Source: an uncultured Rubrobacteraceae bacterium (lineage in GTDB: Bacteria > Actinomycetota > Rubrobacteria > Rubrobacterales > Rubrobacteraceae). From it: DNA of 24,469 nucleotides. Positions 22,113-24,469 of the stretch are shown piece by piece; positions within the stretch are counted from its first letter, which is position 1; every line of letters starts with the position of its first letter. The notes beneath the pieces are model-generated. The model searched no databases. It was not told the origin of the DNA and saw only the letters and a list, made by a program, of their open reading frames with translations. The stretch is taken from assembly GCA_902806015.1 (NCBI GenBank), contig CADCUZ010000134.1, positions 1-24,469 on the forward strand, given 5' to 3'. The position numbers and the translations under genes are program-made.

Positions 22113-23244
22113 GAGCGCGCGCACGGGTATGGACCGCAGGGATTTTCTGAGGCTCGGCGGCGCGGGGCTGGCGGGAGCGGTGTTGCTCGGGACTGGGGTC
22201 ACCGCCGCGAGCAGGGCCGCGGCCCAGACGGGCCCCCCGCTAGAGGCGCTCTTCGACGACGCCGCCGCACAGTACGCGGTTCCGGAGAAGCTCCTCAAGG
22301 CGATGGGCTACGTTAACACCCTGTGGGAGATGCCCCCGGCGTCCGCTACCCCCTACGATCCCGACGACCTGCACGGGCGCGGCGCCTACGGGCTCATGCA
22401 GCTCGTACGGAACCCCTCCAAGGACACCCTGGGCAGGGCCGCCTCGCTGATCGGGCTCTCCGAGGAGGAGATCAAGACCGACCGCGCGGCCAACGTCAAG
22501 GGCGGTGCCGCCGTTCTCTCGGACCTCGCGGGTTTTGACCGATCCTCCGACCTAAACGGCTGGTACGAGATCGTATCCGGGTACGGCAGCGGCCCGCTCT
22601 ACGCCCACGACGTATACGACGTCCTGCACGGCGGCGCGTCGGCGACGATCTCGACGGGAGAGCGGATCGAGCTGGCGCCGCAGCCGGAGGCCGAGACCCG
22701 GATCGTGCCCGCGTCGCGGACCCGCGCCGACTACGAGCAGGCCACCTGGTACGGCAACAACGGGGAGAACTCCTCCAGCTGGTACCGGGGCGCAAAGATG
22801 ATAGACAAGATCGTCATCCACGTGGCGCAGGGCTCCTACTCCGGCACGCTCGACTGGTTCCGCAACCCGAGCAACACAGGGTCGTCGACCCATTACACCG
22901 TCTCCAAGCAAGGCGCCATCGGCCAGTCGGTCAAGGAGAAAAACGTCGCCTGGCACGCCGGATGGTGGGACACCAACAAGCAGAGCATCAGCATAGAGCA
23001 CGCGGGCTACATAGGCAACCCCGATTGGTTCACGGACAAGATGTACGACGCGTCGGCCCGGCTCTCGGCTTACCTCTCCAAGAAATACGGTATCCCCCTG
23101 GATCGCCAGCACGTCATCGCCCACAAGCAAGTGCCGGGGTGCAACGGCTCGGGCGGCGGGGTCTCCTGCCACGTGGATCCCGGGGACCACTGGAACTGGA
23201 AAAAGTACATGCGTTGGGTGAAGTACCACAGGAGGGGTCTCTAG
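22102..23244 (+). CDS. Tat-exported N-acetylmuramoyl-L-alanine amidase with lysozyme-like domain
   Basis: A 380-aa secreted peptidoglycan hydrolase. Residues 11-18 (DRRDFLRL) are a twin-arginine motif, followed by a hydrophobic stretch to about 38. Residues 49-178 resemble a lytic-transglycosylase-like domain (VPEKLLKAMGYVNTLWE, GAYGLMQL), though the usual catalytic Glu of the NES-type motif is not evident. Residues 233-370 are an Amidase_2 (AmpD-type) domain: His240 in IVIHVAQG, Glu299 in SISIEHAG, His341 in IAHKQVPG and Asp359 in HVDPG fit the zinc ligands and catalytic Glu. It cleaves the lactyl amide between MurNAc and L-Ala. The ATG at 22102 is preceded by GAGGGGGGAG; the ATG at 22129 lacks a site but would still keep the RR motif. 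The stop TAG (23242-23244) spans the left end of the inserted IS. Confidence 0.93.
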   Translation: MFPESARTGMDRRDFLRLGGAGLAGAVLLGTGVTAASRAAAQTGPPLEALFDDAAAQYAVPEKLLKAMGYVNTLWEMPPASATPYDPDDLHGRGAYGLMQLVRNPSKDTLGRAASLIGLSEEEIKTDRAANVKGGAAVLSDLAGFDRSSDLNGWYEIVSGYGSGPLYAHDVYDVLHGGASATISTGERIELAPQPEAETRIVPASRTRADYEQATWYGNNGENSSSWYRGAKMIDKIVIHVAQGSYSGTLDWFRNPSNTGSSTHYTVSKQGAIGQSVKEKNVAWHAGWWDTNKQSISIEHAGYIGNPDWFTDKMYDASARLSAYLSKKYGIPLDRQHVIAHKQVPGCNGSGGGVSCHVDPGDHWNWKKYMRWVKYHRRGL

Positions 23245-23267
23245 AGCATCTGTCATAGCAGTTGGGC
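23244..23267 (+). repeat. Left terminal inverted repeat of the IS630 element
   Basis: This 24-bp end matches the reverse complement of 24219-24242 at 17 positions and abuts the TA target site. Its first base completes the amidase stop codon. Confidence 0.85.
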
Positions 23268-23852
23268 CGCAGCGCGGTAGCCGCGGTGCTCGAAGAAGCC
23301 GCGGGCGTCCTTCGCCGTAACCGCCTCCAGCGCTCGGCCCATCGCCTTGATCAACGCCTCGCGGGTGCGCGCCCCGGCTTTCCGCAGCAGCGCCTTGACC
23401 TTCGCGAAGGCTTCTTCGATGGGATTGAGGTCGGGCGAGTAGGGCGGCAGGTACAGAAGCTCGCAACCTTTGCCTTCGATGAGCTCCCTCACCCTCTGGC
23501 CCTTGTGAGAAGAGAGGTTGTCCATCACCACCACCTGCCCCGGCTCGAGCGAGGGCGCCAAGAGCCGCTGCAGGTAGGTCTCGAAAACTTCCCTCGTGGT
23601 CGGGCCTTCGACCGCCAGAGACGGGCCCATCCCTGCCGCGCTCATGCTCGCCACCAGCGTTGTGTTCGCCCCCCAGTTGCGTGGCACCGAACAAAGTGCT
23701 CGCTCTCCTCGCCGAGACCAAGCGTACAGGGGCGCCAGCGAAGTGTTGGTGGAGCACTCGTCCACGAACACCAGCCGCTCGGCGTAGATCTCCCCGGCGA
23801 CCATCGACTGCCAGGCCGCCCTCAGGAACTCATCTCTCTCGCTCGCACCCAC
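23253..23852 (-). CDS. IS630-family transposase, second frame (DDE domain)
   Basis: The catalytic part of the transposase, 199 codons. RLVFVDECSTNTSLAPLYAW holds the first Asp, VVVMDNLSSHKG the second Asp, and PPYSPDLNPIEEAFAKVK the catalytic Glu, so the DDE triad is complete. This frame has a possible GTG at 23852 but no good ribosome-binding site. It is best read as the -1 frame extension of the upstream helix-turn-helix frame. After a -1 shift at the A7 run, the joined protein is 315 aa, the normal size for IS630 transposases. It cuts and joins DNA at TA sites. Confidence 0.9.
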   Translation of the reverse strand: MGASERDEFLRAAWQSMVAGEIYAERLVFVDECSTNTSLAPLYAWSRRGERALCSVPRNWGANTTLVASMSAAGMGPSLAVEGPTTREVFETYLQRLLAPSLEPGQVVVMDNLSSHKGQRVRELIEGKGCELLYLPPYSPDLNPIEEAFAKVKALLRKAGARTREALIKAMGRALEAVTAKDARGFFEHRGYRAAAQLL

Positions 23853-24199
23853 CGATCTTTTTTTCGGCTGAAGCCCATGCGCTTGAGGACCCTGGAAACC
23901 GTGGAGTCGCTGACCTCCACCCCACGCACGCGCCGCAAGAACTCACGCCTCTGTGGCAAGGTCGCCGCTGGACGCTCCTCGAGGTCGGCCTCCAGCAGCC
24001 TTCTGGCACCTTCGTCGAGCTTGGGTTTGGAGCCGGGGCGCTTCTTCGGGGCCAGTGACCTTCCTTGACGTGCTGCGGCCACGTAGCGTTTGACCGAGGA
24101 GATGCCCACGCCGAAGGTACGGACGGCCTCGATCTTAGGCATCCCCCTCTCCACGGCCTCGACGATCTTCTCGCGTAGGTCTTCTGAGTAAGCGTTCAT
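23822..24199 (-). CDS. IS630-family transposase, first frame (DNA-binding domain)
   Basis: This 125-aa frame begins MNAYSEDLREKIVEAVERGM. It is a helix-turn-helix region of the IS630 type (VRTFGVGISSVKRYVAAARQ), followed by a second winged-helix-like part (VSDSTVSRVLKRMGFSRKK). It binds the terminal inverted repeats. The ATG at 24199 follows GAAAGG closely; a TTG at 24235 would lie inside the inverted repeat. The frame overlaps the catalytic frame by 31 bp and contains the slippery run, so both this short product and the full transposase can be made. The short product could act as a regulator, as in other frameshifting IS families. Confidence 0.9.
   Translation of the reverse strand: MNAYSEDLREKIVEAVERGMPKIEAVRTFGVGISSVKRYVAAARQGRSLAPKKRPGSKPKLDEGARRLLEADLEERPAATLPQRREFLRRVRGVEVSDSTVSRVLKRMGFSRKKDRWVRAREMSS
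23858..23864 (-). promoter_or_regulatory. Programmed -1 frameshift site (A7)
   Basis: On the minus strand the codons CGA AAA AAA GAT contain A AAA AAA, a canonical X XXY YYZ slippery heptamer. It lies in the overlap of the two transposase frames at the exact place where a -1 shift joins them (SRKK then RSVGASERDEF). Confidence 0.8.
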
Positions 24200-24205
24200 C
24201 CTTTC

Positions 24206-24469
24206 ATGATGCCGGATAGCCCAGCTGCGCTGCAAGGGGCTCTAGTAGTCCTGGCGCTTTTTCTGGTCGCTTTGAACGGCCTGTTCGTGGCGGCCGAGTT
24301 CGGGCTGGTCAAGATCCGCTCCACGCAGGTGGACGGGCTCGTGCGCGAGGGCCGCCGCTCGTCCGGGCTGCTCAAGAAGGCCACCGACAAGCTCGACGCC
24401 TACCTCTCCGTGTGCCAGCTCGGCATCACCATCTCCTCCCTGGGCCTTGGCGCCCTGGGCGAGCCGGCG
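24206..24469 (+). CDS. CNNM/CorC (hemolysin-family) membrane protein, 5' end displaced by IS, 3' end outside window
   Basis: The frame runs off the window after 88 codons. After the IS-derived residues (MMPDSPAALQGA) comes a membrane helix, VVLALFLVALNGLFVAAEF, then LVKIRSTQVDGLVREG and YLSVCQLGITISSLGLGALG. These are the classic start of the CNNM transmembrane domain (DUF21) of CorC/HlyC-type proteins linked to Mg2+/Co2+ transport. Before the insertion, the frame continued left into the amidase gene, probably from a TTG at 23214 (MGEVPQEGS then LVVLALF). The IS cut after about nine codons. The present ATG at 24206 is inside the IS and has no evident ribosome-binding site, so expression may be lowered or lost. 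The membrane domain itself is intact. Confidence 0.75.
   Translation, partial: MMPDSPAALQGALVVLALFLVALNGLFVAAEFGLVKIRSTQVDGLVREGRRSSGLLKKATDKLDAYLSVCQLGITISSLGLGALGEPA
24219..24242 (-). repeat. Right terminal inverted repeat of the IS630 element
   Basis: This 24-bp end is the partner of 23244-23267 and abuts the second TA. It is also read as codons by the displaced CNNM gene frame on the plus strand. Confidence 0.85.

Larger units (their letters stand above)
23244..24242 (-). mobile_element. Complete IS630-family insertion sequence, 999 bp
   Basis: Imperfect terminal inverted repeats at 23244-23267 and 24219-24242 match at 17 of 24 positions; both start GAGC reading inward. The element is flanked on both sides by TA (23242-23243 and 24243-24244), the target duplication typical of IS630/Tc1-type elements. 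It encodes a two-frame transposase on the minus strand. Removing the element with one TA restores a continuous CTCTAGTAG across the junction. Everything needed for transposition seems present. Confidence 0.92.

Noticed and set aside
1..24469. tRNA or rRNA genes, CRISPR arrays, or a prophage
   Set aside because: No tRNA-like cloverleaf, regular short repeat-spacer pattern, integrase or phage structural gene was noticed in any part of the window.

Overview
The window is high-GC chromosomal DNA with GC-rich third codon positions, many GTG and TTG starts, and short overlaps between consecutive genes. This suits an actinobacterium. The sulfotransferases, the Tat-exported amidase and the gene style would fit a Rubrobacter-like lineage, but that is an impression and no marker gene here proves it. 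Almost the whole window is a surface-polysaccharide or glycoconjugate locus. It is notable for nine intact or near-intact sulfotransferase-family genes plus one decayed copy in about 22 kb.

Layout. Positions 1-4509 (+) hold two near-duplicate family 2 glycosyltransferases, each followed by a sulfotransferase, then a sulfotransferase with its own likely promoter. Positions 4520-5815 (-) hold a decayed sulfotransferase and a family 2 glycosyltransferase. Positions 5965-7467 (+) encode a polysaccharide pyruvyl transferase. A minus-strand operon runs from 15323 down to 7690: sulfotransferase, a small repeat protein of unknown function, methyltransferase, two GT-B glycosyltransferases, and three tandem paralogous sulfotransferases. 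Positions 15435-16011 (-) are a wrecked PQQ-dependent sugar dehydrogenase gene. A second minus-strand series runs from 21792 down to 16178: sulfotransferase, rhamnosyltransferase-like GT2, GT4 glycosyltransferase, RmlD, sulfotransferase.

The right end leaves the polysaccharide theme. It has a strong-looking promoter with a leader, a Tat-exported peptidoglycan amidase, a complete 999-bp IS630-family element inserted exactly at the amidase stop codon, and the start of a CNNM/CorC-type membrane protein whose original 5' end the insertion displaced.

Together the enzymes suggest a strongly anionic glycan: glycosyltransferases build it, RmlD supplies dTDP-L-rhamnose, and sulfotransferases (PAPS donor), a pyruvyl transferase and a methyltransferase decorate it. 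No flippase, polymerase, ABC exporter, PAPS synthesis gene or initiating glycosyl-phosphate transferase is visible, so those must lie elsewhere. The glycan structure is inferred. The enzyme families are read directly from motifs.
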